A stretch of DNA of 64,000 nt from Antilocapra americana (GCA_007570785.1 ML664152.1:3038911-3102910), one strand, 5' to 3'; counted from the stretch's first letter, positions 11,401 to 23,771 are shown. Notes: a model not told the origin generated them from the sequence alone. Numbers and translations: made by a program.

Positions 11401-12579
11401 GCTTGCCCCCAGCCTCCTTGTCTGGGGTCCTGCCCAGCTGCCATAGCCGGCTGGGTGTCCCCAGGGCCCCACACTCAGGTTCTGAACTGTGGGAATCTGC
11501 AGCCCAGAGCCTCAGCCCCACAGACGTGCCTCTGTGCTTCTCCCAGGGAACCCAAAAGAGCTTCCATGTGGGCTAGTGGTCAGTGGTCCCTGGGCTCAAG
11601 GGATGACCCTTAGGAGCTGTGCATTTTCCCGCGCTTGGGAAGCCCTGGGGAGAAACAGCTGCCGATGCATGAGCTTATGGAGAAGGTTGCCTCCATTTCC
11701 CTTCAGCCCCTGGACATCCAGGGTGTCCTCGCCACATGTGGACCTCCCTGCTGGGGTGGAGGTTCCTGATGGGCAGCCCTAGCCTCGGGGCTGTCCCGAC
11801 ATCACCTCCTCCCCTCAAGGAGGACCTGCGTACAGCCTTTCTCACCCCCAGCTCACGGGGGCAGTACCCTCAATCACTTTCTGTGTTTTATCACCCAAAC
11901 TGGAACTCCTGAGAGAGGAGGGGGCGGAGGACCTCAGGACCACCAGGGCCTGAAAGTAGGGGCACCCGCTGTTCCCTGGGCCTCACCCCTGCCTGCAGAC
12001 CTGGCCCCTTCCCTGCCGAGCAATCCCTGCTGTCAGGGGGGCACTCAGGACCCGCCCCTCAAGCTGGTGACACTTGAGTCTGCTCTGCTTGGCACACTGA
12101 GATTCGTCACTTGCCTTTTCCAGCTAGAATCTCCTTTGATTTTAGATACGTTTATGTTGACCAGGGAGCGGAGGTGAATTTTTAGTGGAGAGGGGTGTTG
12201 GATGAGCTGCCGAAGCTGACATGTCCACTCCACCAGTGCTGTGGTGTGTCTGGGAGCTAAGGGCAGCCCTGGCGGGCCAAGCTCTATGTGCTCAGAGGGG
12301 CGGCTTCTCCTGGCTCCTTGGGACGTGCAGATTGGGCGTGTGTGCTGATTCACGCCTATTCCTGCGGGTTGGGTAGGGATGACCCTTCCCACCGCACATG
12401 GCTCCAGAGGGAACGTGGTCTGTGGCAGGTGACTTAATCCAGAGCTGAGGACAAGGCTAGTGTAACCAGGCCTCACTGACCATTCATGGAGCCCCAGGCT
12501 GCCTGCAAAGCCCTGATTTAGAAAGGCATCCAACCTGCAGGGAAGATAACGTTAAGTAAGATGATAAGATAAGATATTG
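11401..12579. other. Intergenic sequence, no gene seen
   Basis: Unique-looking, moderately GC-rich sequence; no assignable exon or repeat. Confidence 0.5.
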
Positions 12580-12795
12580 GAGGCTGGGCTTCCCTCCTAG
12601 CTCAGTCAGTACAGAATCTGCTTGTGTTGCAAGAGACTCAGGTTTGATCCCTGGGTTGGGAAGATCCCCCAGAGAAGGAAACGGCAACCCACGCCACTAT
12701 TCTTGCCTGGAGAATCCCATGGACAGAGGAACCTGGCAGGTCACAGTCCATGGGGTCATAAGAGTCGGACATGACTTAGCGACTAAACCACCATG
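12580..12795 (+). repeat. Bov-tA SINE in a TAAGATAAGATA site
   Basis: Bov-tA head and tail, flanked by TAAGATAAGATA-like sequence on both sides (about 12566-12577 and 12796-12807), the probable target duplication. Confidence 0.9.
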
Positions 12796-13104
12796 TAAGA
12801 TAAGATAAAACAGGCTGCCAGTCTTCCTGCAAGGAAGGTGCTCAGCACACAGTGCCCAGCTCCGGGGTGGGAGTGGTCTACGATTGGGACACAGACACTG
12901 GGGCTGTTCATACAGAGAGAGCTGCAGGTGGTCCTGCTGAGGATGAGCTCCACCTGCCCAGGAAGGAGGTGGGTCGGGCTCCTGTCGTTCATTGACACCC
13001 CTCTACCATCATCACCTCTGATTCAGTTCTCTTGGTCGTGAACTTCAGCAAACATCATCCTCCTGTTGGTAAAAGGAGGTCACTGCTGACCCACTGCATC
13101 ATGG

Positions 13105-13220
13105 AAATAATTGGCATGTTGCTAGCATTTAATTGTCACCACAACGTGGAGGTAGGCACCCCTCTTTCTCCAGTTTTGCCTTTGATGACATTGAGTCTCA
13201 GACAGGAGAACCTGTGGAGG
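13105..13220 (-). repeat. MIR SINE
   Basis: GCATTTAATTGTCACCACAA, then GAGGTAGGCACC, then GAGTCTCAGACAGG follows the MIR core in reverse. Confidence 0.55.
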
Positions 13221-14383
13221 TCTTGGGTGGTGGGGGCACAGCAGAGCTTCTGGTGGCGTTGGGCCCCCCATGGGGAGGGGTGTGTGGGAGAGGGTACTTC
13301 ACACCGGGCACATCTCCCCCACAGTCTCTCGAGCATCCAGGACTTTCCCGCCTCTGGTCATCTCACGAGGGCCTCAGCCTCAGAAGAACCTGCTCCCCAT
13401 GTCCCTCCGCAGCCCTGCCCTGGGAACTCTACCCTGACCCTGAGAACATCCTCATTCTCCAGCCCAGACAGAGGGTCAATAAGGCTCTGGGAGTCTCCTG
13501 CGGTCCTGAGTCCTCCTCCTTGGCTGATCGGGGGCTGTGGGCACCCTAAAGCACAGCTGGCTGGTCCAGTGCCTGGAGCCTTGAGCCATTAGCACCCCAG
13601 CACACCATGCACACATAGCTAACCCTTGTCATGTGGGCGGACCTGCCCTGCCCCTGCTTCTGTAGTGCTGAGGTGGGGGGCTCAGAAATGAGGCTGCCAG
13701 GACTCTATCCCCCTGCCCCTACCAGCTTGCTCACTTGAGCCCCACAGAAAGAACCCCCGGGTAAGACCAGTGGCTTTCCTGGGGGGACCTGGAGTGCTCC
13801 CCAGCTCCACCCCAGTGTAGGTTGTGACTAGCTAAAGGACAACTTTTAAAAGCATTTTGAAATCAAGATGTAACTTACCATGAGACACAAGTCCTGAGGA
13901 TTTGGCTTGCGCATTTTCATGTGCCTACACCCACGTAACCACCATCGTGTAAAGGGGTCACATTGAGAGCAGAACCCACTGAGAGCCCCTGGTAACCCCC
14001 CAGGCTCCTGCCAGTCACCACGCCCAAGGAGATCCACCCTCCGGACCTCTGACCGCCATCAGACCCTGTCCTCACGTTGACCTTCATACACTCCATCCCT
14101 TCACACTCCACTACTGCACATGCCCTCCGTGTGGCCCCAGGCAGCAGTGGTCGGGTCTTTCCCCAGAGTGGCCAGACTGCCAAGCATTTCTCCCTCTGTT
14201 ATTTGGGGACATTCAGGTGGTCCCAGTTTTTGAGTAAGCCTGGAGGACCGAGACTACCCAGAAGGGTCCTGATCACACCTGTCCAGGACATCACTCCTGT
14301 TTCTGCTGGGTGTATAATTTGCTGTGGGGTCACTGGGTCTTGGGGGCCTATCCCAACTGGCATCTCTTCCGGGCAAATAGAAG
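13221..14383. other. Intergenic sequence, no gene seen
   Basis: Unique-looking sequence. The 186-codon and 138-codon open frames near 13030-13590 overlap each other in different frames and lack any domain. Confidence 0.5.
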
Positions 14384-14990
14384 GGAAAAAAGTGGAAGCA
14401 ATGATAGGCTTTATTTTCTTGAACTCCGAAATCACCACGGACAGTTACCTCAGCCATGAAATCAAAAGACACTTGCTTCTTGGAAGGAAAGCTATGATAA
14501 ACTTAAACAGCATATTAAAAAACAGGGACATCACTTTGCCAACAAAAATCTATGTAGTTAAAACTATGGTTTTTCCACTAGTCATGTACGGATGTGAGAG
14601 TTGGACCATAAAGAAAGCTGAGCGTCGAATTGATGCTTTTGAACTGCGGTGCTTGAGAGTCCCTGGGGTAGTAAGGAGATCAAATCAGTCAATCCTAAAG
14701 GAAATCAATCCTAAATATTCATTGGAAGGACTGATGCTGAAGCTCAAGCTCCAACACTTTGGCCACCTGATGCGAAGAACTGACTCACTGGAAAAGACCC
14801 TGATGCTGTGAAAGATTGAAGACAGGAGAAGAGGGGGACAGAGGATGAGATGGTTGGATGGCGTCATCAACAGACAGGAGTCTGAGCAAACTCTGAGAGT
14901 TGGTGATAGACAGGGAAGCCTGGTTTGTTGCAGTCCAGGGGTCACAAAGAGTGGGACACAACTTAGCGACCGAACAACAACAAATTCCAG
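14384..14990 (+). mobile_element. BovB LINE 3' fragment
   Basis: A 5'-truncated BovB. The remnant of the RT C-terminal region reads in one frame (about 14400-14811: MFPLVMYGCESWTIKKAE-type phrase), followed by the GA-rich 3' UTR and the tail GACACAACTTAGCGACCGAA. Confidence 0.92.
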
Positions 14991-15785
14991 GTTGGATGTC
15001 TGTTCACCTCCACCCCAGCAGGCCGAAGAAATCCCAGCAACACCACTTGGTACCATCAGCTGTTCAAACATCAGCCTGCCTGGCGGGTACACATAGATGT
15101 CGTTTCTTTGGCAATCACAGAACACCCATCCTTGTCATAAAAGGACTTTGGTGGTGAGTTTTCCAGCATTTCCTTTGGTGATGGCGGCTGGCCTGGGAGT
15201 AACGTTCCTAGAAGGCCAGAGCAGTGAGGAGCCCAGCCTGGTGCAGCCCTCCACCGTTCCCTCCAGGGACCACCCTTGAGCATGAGGAGCTGGCAGGCCT
15301 GGGCCAGTGGCCTGCAAACAGTAGTTCCTGAACAGCCAGGTGCTGAGGCGGGGATTTTGAGGACAAGGCAGCTGCCTGCTGTCAGCTCTGGTGAGAGGTG
15401 GCCTTGAGTGAAGAGGGCCTCAGACAAGCCTGGGAGATGCAGAACCTGCTGCAATGGGATCCTCCCCGACAGCTGAGGGTTCATGTGAGAGTCTCCAGAA
15501 GCCACTGAGCAAAGGTCACACACCAGACTCTTAAACAAGAGACACTTAAAACTCTCCCAGTTCTGGGGGCCAGAATCCTAAATCTAGGTGTCAGCCATGC
15601 CATCTCCAAAGCCCCTGAGGGAGGGTCCGTCCTGCCTCCGCCAGCTTACCGTGCTGCTGGCGATCACCTGGGTTCATTTGCTCCTGGCTGCGGCCCCTCA
15701 GTCCCACCTGCATGGTCATGAGGCTTCTCCTCTGGGCCCAGATTCCGCTCTTCCTATGAGAACAGTCACTGAAGAAGGGCCACCT
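14991..15785. other. Intergenic sequence, no gene seen
   Basis: Unique-looking sequence, no assignable exon or repeat. Confidence 0.5.
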
Positions 15786-15900
15786 ACTTGACTGTGACCT
15801 TGTCTCAGCTTGGTGACACCTGCAAAGATGTCATTTCCACATAAGGCCACATTCTGAGATTTTGAGTTGACAAGAATTTGAGGCGCCCAGTGTTCAACTC
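15786..15900 (-). repeat. MaLR LTR-like fragment
   Basis: TGTGACCTTGTCTCAGCTTG, then CACCTGCAAAGATGTC and ATAAGGCCACATTCTGAG match the complement of the MLT1 mid-LTR. The class is probable and the limits approximate. Confidence 0.5.
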
Positions 15901-15924
15901 ACTGCAGTATGTGATTTAAAAGAC

Positions 15925-16199
15925 TCAAAGACTTCCCTGGTGGTCCACTGGTTAAGAATTCGCCTGCCAATGCAAGGGACACAGCTTTGATTCCTGGTCC
16001 CAGAAGATCCCACATACTGCTGAGCAACTAATCACTGAACCCTACCCCCTGGAGCCCATGTGTGGCAACAAGAGAAGGCCAGCAAGGAGAAGCCCATGCA
16101 CGACGACTAGAGAGGGGCCCCTGCTTGCTGTAACTAGAGAAAACCCACGTACAAAAAGGGAAAACTCAGTGCAGCCAGAAATAAACAAATGTTTTAAAA
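15925..16199 (+). repeat. CHR-type tRNA-Glu SINE (long form)
   Basis: It begins GACTTCCCTGGTGGTCCACT and continues with AGATCCCACATACTGC, GAGCAACTAATC, repeated GAAGCCC/CAACTAGAGA phrases, and ends CAGCCAGAAATAAACAAAT. This is the cetartiodactyl CHR layout without a BovB tail. Confidence 0.88.
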
Positions 16200-16690
16200 A
16201 GTCAAGTTTTCAAAACCAATGCCCCAAACAGCATACCGTTTGTGGTCTGGATCGAGCCCCCAAAGCCAGTTCCTGATGTTGGGGATATCTGGGTGTGGGG
16301 CGCCAGGCCTCTCTCGTCACGCCCTCCCCAGCTCTCCACTTCCAAGGAACTGCAGCACATACACGGGTGTGGGAACCCATGGAGTGTTCTGGAAGCCAGA
16401 GCAGTGCTGGCGTGCTCCCTTCCTCACAGATGAGCCTGGACCCTGAGCAGCTGCACCCGGGCTGCACAGCTATGCAAAGGTGGCCACTGAGGCCTCCTGA
16501 GAAGTGCGTGTCACTGCCCAGTGGCAGGACACCCACACCAAGGGTGCTCTCAGCTGTTGACAGCCACCCCACGAGTGGCTCCAGGGCTTTGAACACAGCA
16601 GTAAGAACACTAGCCTTGTGGTTTACATACCCTGGCTTCTTTATTGCAATTTTCTAGGCATTCCTTTTGACTGATTTTTGCAAAAGCCTA

Positions 16691-16792
16691 TATGTTCTAC
16701 CTGGAAGGGCCCCTTGTCTTGAGGATGCAGCTGTGATGATCCAGAAAGTGATAAATAACCTGGAGAAATGTACATGTATTGACTTGGACACC
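16691..16792 (+). repeat. 102-bp direct duplication, copy 1
   Basis: About 90% identical to 16993-17094; nearly all differences are transitions. See copy 2 and the finding. Confidence 0.9.
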
Positions 16793-16992
16793 TGAAGTGA
16801 GCTGACCAGCAATAGTGGGCCTTCCTCTGGACAGCCAGAGAGGTCCAGGTACTAGGTCCTAGTCCCTGAGCCTCCCTTGCCCATGTTACAGCCTCAATGG
16901 AGGTGGACTGGCTGATCCAGCAGCTTGTGACCTCTAACCCCCACCCACCCCTGCTCCAAGGGACAGACAAGGAGGGGCTGTCAAGGTGCCGG

Positions 16993-17094
16993 TATGTTCT
17001 ACCTGGAAGGGCCCCTTGTCTTGAGGATGCAGCTGCAATGACCCAGAAGGTGATAAATAACCTGGAGAAACATACACGCATTGATCTGGACACC
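16993..17094 (+). repeat. 102-bp direct duplication, copy 2
   Basis: Starts TATGTTCTACCTGGAAGGGC as in copy 1, 302 bp downstream. The same plus-strand frame is open in both copies (phrase EDAA-M-QKVINNLEK), but no start, splice sites or known protein could be assigned. Confidence 0.9.
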
Positions 17095-17301
17095 CGCTGT
17101 CACTAGGGGAGCTCTGCCAGGCCCTACACTCCATTCTTGGTCCATGGCCCCAGCTGTGCCCAGTTGGCCCAATAATAGAAGAGAGAGAGGGCTCCTGAGT
17201 TGGGTACATAGCCATACATGTACCAGAAAACACGTATAAGAATGTTACAGGTGCTCTGCTAATCACAGGTGATATGGGGTTGTGCTACAGAACAGTATGA
17301 G

Positions 17302-17442
17302 ATGATTTGATGGCTCGATGGATGTGAGTTTGAGCAAGCTCCAGGAGATGGTGATGGACAGGGGAGCCTGGTGTGCTGCAGTCCATGGAGTTTGGACATG
17401 GAGTCACAAAAAGCTGGACACGACTGAGTCACTGAACTGATA
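17302..17442 (+). mobile_element. BovB 3' tail fragment
   Basis: The last 140 bp of BovB (GATGGATGTGAGTTTGAGCA ... GGACACGACTGAGTCACTGA). Confidence 0.88.
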
Positions 17443-17539
17443 GAATAGTATACAGCACTGAAAAAGAACGGCCCATGGTTACATGCAGCAGCACGCATCA
17501 TCCTAGAAACACAATACAGCAAATCTTCTATTGCTTTCT

Positions 17540-18193
17540 TGTTCTTTGTAGATACTGTTTTTTACAAAGGAAGTTTTGTGGCAATGCTGAGTTGAGCAAG
17601 TCTATTAGCACTGTTTTCATTCCATTTTCCAAACATTTACATCTCTGGGTCACATTTTGGTAATTCTCACAATAGTTCAAACTTTTTCACTATTATTATA
17701 TTCGTTATGATGATCCGTGATAAGCAACCTTGATGGTATTATTACCAAAAGGTCACAATTCACTGAAGGTTGAGATGATGGTTAGCATTTTTTCTTAGTG
17801 ATAAGATATTTTTAATTAAGGCATGCACTTTTTAAAAAGACAAAATGCTATTTCACACTTAATAAACTACAATATAGACGTAACACAAAACAAATTCATG
17901 TGACTGGCTTCATTGGGATTGAAAGTGAAAGTGTTAGTCACTAGTCATGTCCGACTCTTTGTAACTCAATGGACTGTAACTTCCCAGGCTTCTCTGTCCA
18001 TGGGATTTTCCAGGCAAAAATACTGGAGTGGGTTGCCATTTCCTTCTCCAGGGGATCTTCCATTCCCAGAGATCGAATCTGAATTTCCTGCATCACAGGC
18101 AAATTCTTTGCCATCTGAGCCACCAGGGAAGCCCTTTATTGTGGTTATCTGGAAACAAGCCCTCAATATCTCCAGGTTGGTCTGTATTGACTG
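17540..18193 (+). mobile_element. Tigger1-like DNA transposon, 3' part, split by a SINE
   Basis: Phrases of the Tigger1 3' half occur in order: GTTGAGCAAGTCTATTAGCA, CACATTTTGGTAATTCTC, CACTTAATAAACTACAATAT, AATTCATGTGACTGGCTT. The terminal region TTTATTGTGG...CTCAATATCTCCAGG resumes after the SINE at 18134 and reaches the terminal inverted repeat end. It is a non-coding relic. Confidence 0.75.
17921..18133 (-). repeat. Bov-tA SINE nested in Tigger1
   Basis: Reverse Bov-tA (GAAAGTGAAAGTGTTAGTCA ... GAGCCACCAGGGAAGCC) inserted between the two TTATTG-type repeats at the Tigger1 end. Confidence 0.92.
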
Positions 18194-20212
18194 AAAAGGA
18201 TTGAATTGCAGGGGTTTCAAAAAGCTCAAAGTCTGGAGAATGAGGATGAGAATGTGGGCAGGACACACTCTCCCAGCAACTGATAGGAGGGGCCTGGCTG
18301 CAGGAGCCCCCAAACTGGCCGCCTAAGGGGGCCTGCAACAAAATTCAAACCTGGAGTCGGCCAACCCACCTGACCGGCCCTGCCCAGAGCCCCCATGTCT
18401 GTAGGGGTCTGGTCTCAAGGAAGGGCATTAGCGGCCCTCCCTCCTGGCCATCTTGGGCCGCAGAGCAGGTGCCTGGCAGAGGTCTGGGAGGCCGGCGTGT
18501 GGCTCACGCTTGGGATCATCTGCTTCCTAACTCTGCTGGCGCCCGGGCTTCTGGTCCTGGGGACTCTGACCAGACAGGGGGTGGCCACTCTTTTGAAGTC
18601 AGACCTACTGATGGAAACTTAACCCACCAGACGTTCCCTGAGGAGCCTAGGGAGGCGAGTCCTGCCAGGATGTCCGGGGAGGCACCAGCCGGGCAGAGTG
18701 TGGTCTGTGTCAACCCGTTTCCAGCACGGCTCCTTCTGATGTCCATTTGCTCAAGCATCACCCGAGCCCTGGCCAGAGCGGATACCCTCTCCTCTGCTGG
18801 GGTCAGGCATTCAGGGCAGACACTGTCATGACCCATCGTGACTCTTGCTTAGAATCTTGACCTCTCCTGCTTGAGCCCTCTACTTCAAGGTAGGACCATC
18901 TTTGTTCCTGAGGACTTTGGAAAGCACTTAGAAAGGGACATCCCAGGTCTGCTTTTCTGGAAAGGAGACACCCCACCCTTGCCCAGCCCTGAGGAGCCCT
19001 GAGCTGAGGGTTGACACCGTCCCCCCCAGGGCAGCCTCACTCAGGGGAGGGGAGACCTGGGTTCCCTGCCCCTGGCCAGGCAGTGAGGACCCTGGAGGTC
19101 AGGGTGGAGGGAAGCAGCTGGCAGGAGGAGGCGGTTACGGCAGCGGCAGCGTGGAATCTGAAGCTGCAGCGGCTGGATTCCAGCACCGGCAGAGCACCAA
19201 GCGGCTCCTGGGGGCCAGAGCTGGGGGATTAGTGGTGCTGAGTCACCGGCTGCCGGGGGTGGAGGGGGCAGGAGGATGACAGGTGGGGATGCTCAGGCTT
19301 GGCAGGCCCACATGGTCCAGGGGCGGCATATTCCAAAGGGAATGTGGAGGGATTAAGGATCATGGACAACGGAAGCGTTGGCTGAGGCTTTGGCAGTTGC
19401 TGTGGCAGAATGTGCTGGAACAGAAGCAGAGGTGGAGTGTGAACCCTGGCAGGAGGGTGGAAATGAAGAGGCACTGCCCCAACCCAGACTGAGGTTCTGA
19501 CTGCGAGCGTGAAGGAGGGGCTGACCCAAGCGATGCTGCCCAAGTCTTGCTGGTCCAGGGATCTCAGTCCAGGGGGGAGTCCTGGGGCTCCCCTTTCCTC
19601 TGCAGTATCTGGGGTGCTCAGGCAGTGGCTCCAGGGATGTGTGCAGACCCAAGGGGTGTCAAAGAAGCAGCTCTCCCCGTGGCCAGCTCCTCTCTGGACT
19701 CCCCAAGCAGCCCCTTGACAGCCTTGGCTTTGCTCAGCTGCTGCACGGCAGCTGAGCCTCCTTGCCAGTGAGATGGGAGGTGGACAGTAGGCCTGGGGGC
19801 AGAGAGCCAGCAAGACACCAGATCCCCACCGTTAGAGGGACTTTGGGGTCACTCAGCTCACACCTCTGTTCATTAGGGTCAAGGGGGAAGGCCACATCTG
19901 GCATAGGAAGTCTCCAGGCCTGTGCAGGGGATGTTTTTATATGATGGTTTCATTATTCCCTGAAATGGTGAGGCCAACACACCAGGAGCTGACTGCTATT
20001 AGAAAGACTTTCTTCTCATAGGTCCCATGAGCAGGGGGGACAGCAGGCCATGAAGGGCCCAGTGGGGAAGCATCAGGGCAGCACAGGAGGCAGGGGTGGG
20101 GATAGAGGCGGGGAACATGGGCAGGAGTTCTCTGGTTCCCTGTGGAAAGAATGGGCGAGGCAAGGTCAGCGGGCTGAGGAGGGGCTGGTTGGTGTGGTTT
20201 GGACAGACTAGA
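18194..20212. other. Intergenic sequence, no gene seen
   Basis: About 2 kb of unique-looking sequence. A short GC-rich patch at about 19120-19260 contains an AP-1-type TGAGTCA (19240-19246) but no exon signature. Confidence 0.5.
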
Positions 20213-20428
20213 AAAAGAAAGAAAGCGAAAGTGTTAGTCACTCAGTTGTGTGTAACTCTTCAAGACTCCACAGACTGTAGCCCACCATGCCCCTCTGTCC
20301 ATGGAACTTTCCAGGCAAGAATGCTGGAGTGGGTTGCCATTTCCTTCTCCACAGGATCTCCAGGGAATGAGCCTTGGTCTCCTGCATTGCAGGCAAATTC
20401 TCTACTGTCTGAGCCCCCAGGGAAGCCC
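20213..20428 (-). repeat. Bov-tA SINE
   Basis: A reverse copy with the leading GAAAGCGAAAGTGTTAGTCA and the end GAGCCCCCAGGGAAGCC. Confidence 0.9.
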
Positions 20429-21026
20429 ACCAGGGAAGTTTGGGCAGACTAGGGCCTTGCCCAAAACTATCTTTTCTTTATACCTTCTGGTCCCACTCTC
20501 CTTCTGCCTATAAAACCTTCCACTCTGAACAGCCCTTCTGTTTACTAGATGGACAGGATGCTGCCCTTGGATCCAGCATCATTGAATAAAGCCAATTAGA
20601 TCTTCAAGTTCTCTAGGTTGAGTTTTGATTCTTGACGGGAGTCATGGAAGGGCCAGTCCTCCACTTGCTTGGGGGATGGGCAGGTTGTATTTCCAAGCCA
20701 TCTGCTGATCCTGAGCCTTCGCATCTCGGGACTTCTTTACCCCTGCCCCCAGGGCCCTGCATGGCACTCAAGACCCATCTACTCGGTCCTGCTCCCCTTA
20801 GGATTCTCAGTACATCTTTGATCAGGAGGTTCTTTATGGGAGGGATCAGCCTCATGGCCAACCTGCCTGGGACTCAAGTGGCACCGAGAAACCCACCTTG
20901 GGGGCCTCAGGTCCCACTGGGCAGAAGCTGGGGCTGTGCCCCATGAATCCCGCTGGCCTCCTGGCTGACAGTCAGCCCCCCACATCCTCCACCAGGCCCC
21001 CCTCTGGCTCCTGCTTGCAGGGCAGG

Positions 21027-21347
21027 GACTTCTGAGAGCTCAGGAGTGGCTAGGGCTGGAAGGGGCCCAGGGACTCTACAGCAGGGGAGGAAGCTGGGCT
21101 GTGGGGAGGGACTGTATAGGGCAACACTACCCATCATTGGAGGGCCCAGCCCAGAGCCCAGTGGTCCCACCTGGGCAGAACGCTTGATGGTAGCAACAGT
21201 CAACAGGTCTTGTCTGAGTCTGTCTCTGGTGCTGCCAACAGCATTTCAGCTCTGGAGCAGGTTTCAGAGAAGAATGGCCCCCCGCCATCACCGTGCCTTC
21301 TGACGGTGGGTTTCTGAGGAAAGGACGGTGATGCCTGGAAGCCATCA
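21027..21347 (+). repeat. Unclassified dispersed repeat, copy A
   Basis: Shares about 320 bp with 31104-31446 on the other strand. Common phrases are GGACTTC-GAGAGCTCAGGA, CTTGTCTGAGT-TGTCTCT and CAGCATTTCAGCTCTGGA, then GATGCCTGGAAGC. I do not recognise the family. Confidence 0.7.
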
Positions 21348-21364
21348 GTGGTATACGGGCCATA

Positions 21365-21565
21365 GTCAGACTCTGCCCCAGGTGTGATTCCTGGCTTTAC
21401 CTTCCCTTCTCAGCTTCAGGCAACTTCCAGGCCTCTCAGAGCCTGTTTCCTCATCTGCACAGTCGAAGTCACAGCGAGAGCCCTCGGGTTTGTGGAGTGA
21501 AGGAGGTAAAAACAGGGTGGAGAGTGCTTGGTCCAGAGCTGGGCAGTAAGCACTGAATACCAGCT
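21365..21565 (+). repeat. MIR SINE
   Basis: GACTCTGCCCCAGGTGTGAT, then CAGAGCCTGTTTCCTCATCTG and GTGCTTGGTCCAGAGCTGGG with GTAAGCACTGAATA: the complete MIR phrase order. Confidence 0.75.
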
Positions 21566-22470
21566 GTCTGGGGCCCATGGAGCAGGGAGGCAGGGCTTGC
21601 GGGGATCTGCCTGGATTGAGGCTAGACCAGGGCCGTCCAGGACGGAGGCCAAGGAGCAGTCCAAGGCTACAGGAGGGGCAGCCCTTGAGCCAGGACTGCC
21701 CCAAGCCCCCTGAGCCTCCCTGGGCCACACCCTGATCCCCAGGCCTTGCGTCCTGACTAGGGCCTGAGTCTGGCCTGGAAGCCCTGGGCTGGTGCATCCT
21801 GGCACAGAAGGGCCACACTGAAAGGATGTTCTGTGCCAAACCCAGGCCTGGTTTTGCCTTGGTCGTAGTTCAGACTGGATGGTAGAAAGCAGCCCAGAAG
21901 GAAAGAGTCAATTGAATTTCTTCCAGCAAGTTGGAGGGACCTGACTGAGGTTAGCCCTGTCTGCTGGGTGATTGATGAGGAACCTGGCATAGTTACAACA
22001 TATCCCTGGGGTTTGCACATCACCCTGCTGTGAAAGAACTTCTTAGATAGGCAGCAAGTGTATCTTGCCCTTGTTGCCCGAGACCCTCTAAGTGGGAGCT
22101 GATGCTTCTCCTCACCTTTATGCAGGCAGAGCCGGCTTCGAGGAGCAGGCTGCAGTCTGGAGGAGGCTGGGACCCCCAGGCCTGCCTCTGTTGACCACCC
22201 TGCACCTGCTTGGACTCCCGCCAGGTGAGCGGGAGCACCGCAGCCCTGAGCCCTGACAGTCTTCCACGGACATATCCCTTAGACTTTCCAAGAACAGAAA
22301 GAATATCTTTCAGAATCGACATGGAGCCTGGGAACTGAGGAGGGGCTTGCCTGGGTGTGGACACCCCCAGGCGCCTCTCTGTCACTCAGCAGTGAGGCTG
22401 CACAGGGAACGCAGGTGGGGGAAGCCCCATGGCTGACAGGAGCCACCTCCAGGGCCCCAGAGCCATGTTG
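21566..22470. other. Intergenic sequence, no gene seen
   Basis: Unique-looking sequence ahead of the minisatellite. Confidence 0.45.
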
Positions 22471-22473
22471 TAT

Positions 22474-23135
22474 CCCCACCACACTCCAGGGGTCAGGGAG
22501 CCACACTGGGTCCCCACCATACTCCAGGGGATCAGGGAGTCACACAGGTCCCCACCATACTCCAGGGGGTCAGGGGGCCACACTGGGTCCCCACCATACT
22601 CCAGGGGGTCAGGGAGCCACACTGGGTCCCCACCATACTCCATGGGGTCAGGGAGTCATACAGGTCCCCACCACACTCCAGGGGATCAGGGAGTCACACT
22701 AGTCCCCACCATACTCCAGGGGGCAGGGAGCCACACTGGGTCCCCACCATACTCCAGGGGATCAGAGAGCCATTCTGGGTCCCACCACACTCTGGGGATC
22801 ATGTAGTCACATTGGTCCCCACCACACTCCAGGGGCCAGAGAGCCTCGCTGGGTCCCACCACACTCTGGGGGTCAGAGAATCACACTGGTCCCCACCACA
22901 CTCCAGGGTTCAGGGAGCCACTCTAGGTCCCACCACACTCCNNNNNNNNNNGAGCCACGCTAGGTCCCACCACACTCCGGGGGTCAGAGAGCCACGCTAG
23001 GTCCCCACCACAATCCAGGGGGTCAGGGAGCCACGCTGGGTCCCCACCACACCCCAGGGGTCAGGGAGGCACGCTGGGTCCCCACTACACCCCAGGGGTT
23101 AAGGAATCACAGTGGGTCCCCACCACACTCTGGGA
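22474..23135. repeat. 38-bp minisatellite, about 17 copies, with assembly gap
   Basis: Tandem units of 36-39 bp with core CCCCACCACACTCCAGGGG and a GTCAGGGAGCCACACTGGGT half. Units start at 22474, 22512, 22550, 22589 and so on. Ten N bases (22942-22951) break the array. It reads through in some frames as a repetitive peptide but is not a gene. Confidence 0.93.
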
Positions 23136-23674
23136 CCCAGAAACTGGCACTGACTGGAGTTTTCCTTTTCAGAGGGAGGGTCTGAGTAGAAGGGGATGAA
23201 GGGGCACCCAAACAGGTGCTATGGGGTGGTTAGAGGTGGCGGCTCTATTTGTTTCTGGTTTGGAGACCTGGCTCTGATCCAGCTGCAAACAGCCTGGCAG
23301 GGCCTGTGTCAGCACCGTTTATCCGAGTGATGCGGCTTCGCAGGACACAGAGCAGACCTTTCAGAGAGAGACCGGTGTAGAGGCCTGAGGGGCCTGGGAC
23401 ACAGGCTCTGTGCTCCCCTCTGCAAGTGCTGTGGGCATGGACCTGCAGCTAGGGGTCAGGGGGTGCTCTCCTCACATGGATTTGATCCAGGGGTGGGGCA
23501 CTGAGCCCCCTGACATTTCCCTGACATTCACTGCAGCCTTGGCCCCGAGGAGCCAGGCTGTGTTTCCCTCTTCACTTAAAACAAGACACAATACATTTAA
23601 GCTGACAGAAGAGTCCATCTTTGCAACTGCTCTGTTGAAGCCTCCCTGCCTGTCTGTCTTGGGCTACACGTGTG
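23136..23674. other. Intergenic sequence, no gene seen
   Basis: Unique-looking sequence after the minisatellite. Confidence 0.45.
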
Positions 23675-23771
23675 TAGTGTGTTCAGTTGCTAAGTTGTGG
23701 TCAACTCTTTGCAATGCCATGGTTGCAACATGCCAGGCTTTCCTGTCCTTCACCATCTACTAGAGTTTACT
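23675..23771 (-). mobile_element. BovB 3' tail fragment
   Basis: GTTCAGTTGCTAAGTTGTGG ... CACCATCTACTAGAGTTT is the complement of the BovB end. Confidence 0.8.

Noticed and set aside
14077..14811. 244-codon open frame that looks like a real protein
   Set aside because: Its second half is the BovB reverse-transcriptase C-terminal remnant and its first half is unrelated unique sequence.
22474..23135. Regular repeats resembling a CRISPR array
   Set aside because: The units are head-to-tail without unique spacers and the context is a mammalian genome; this is a minisatellite.
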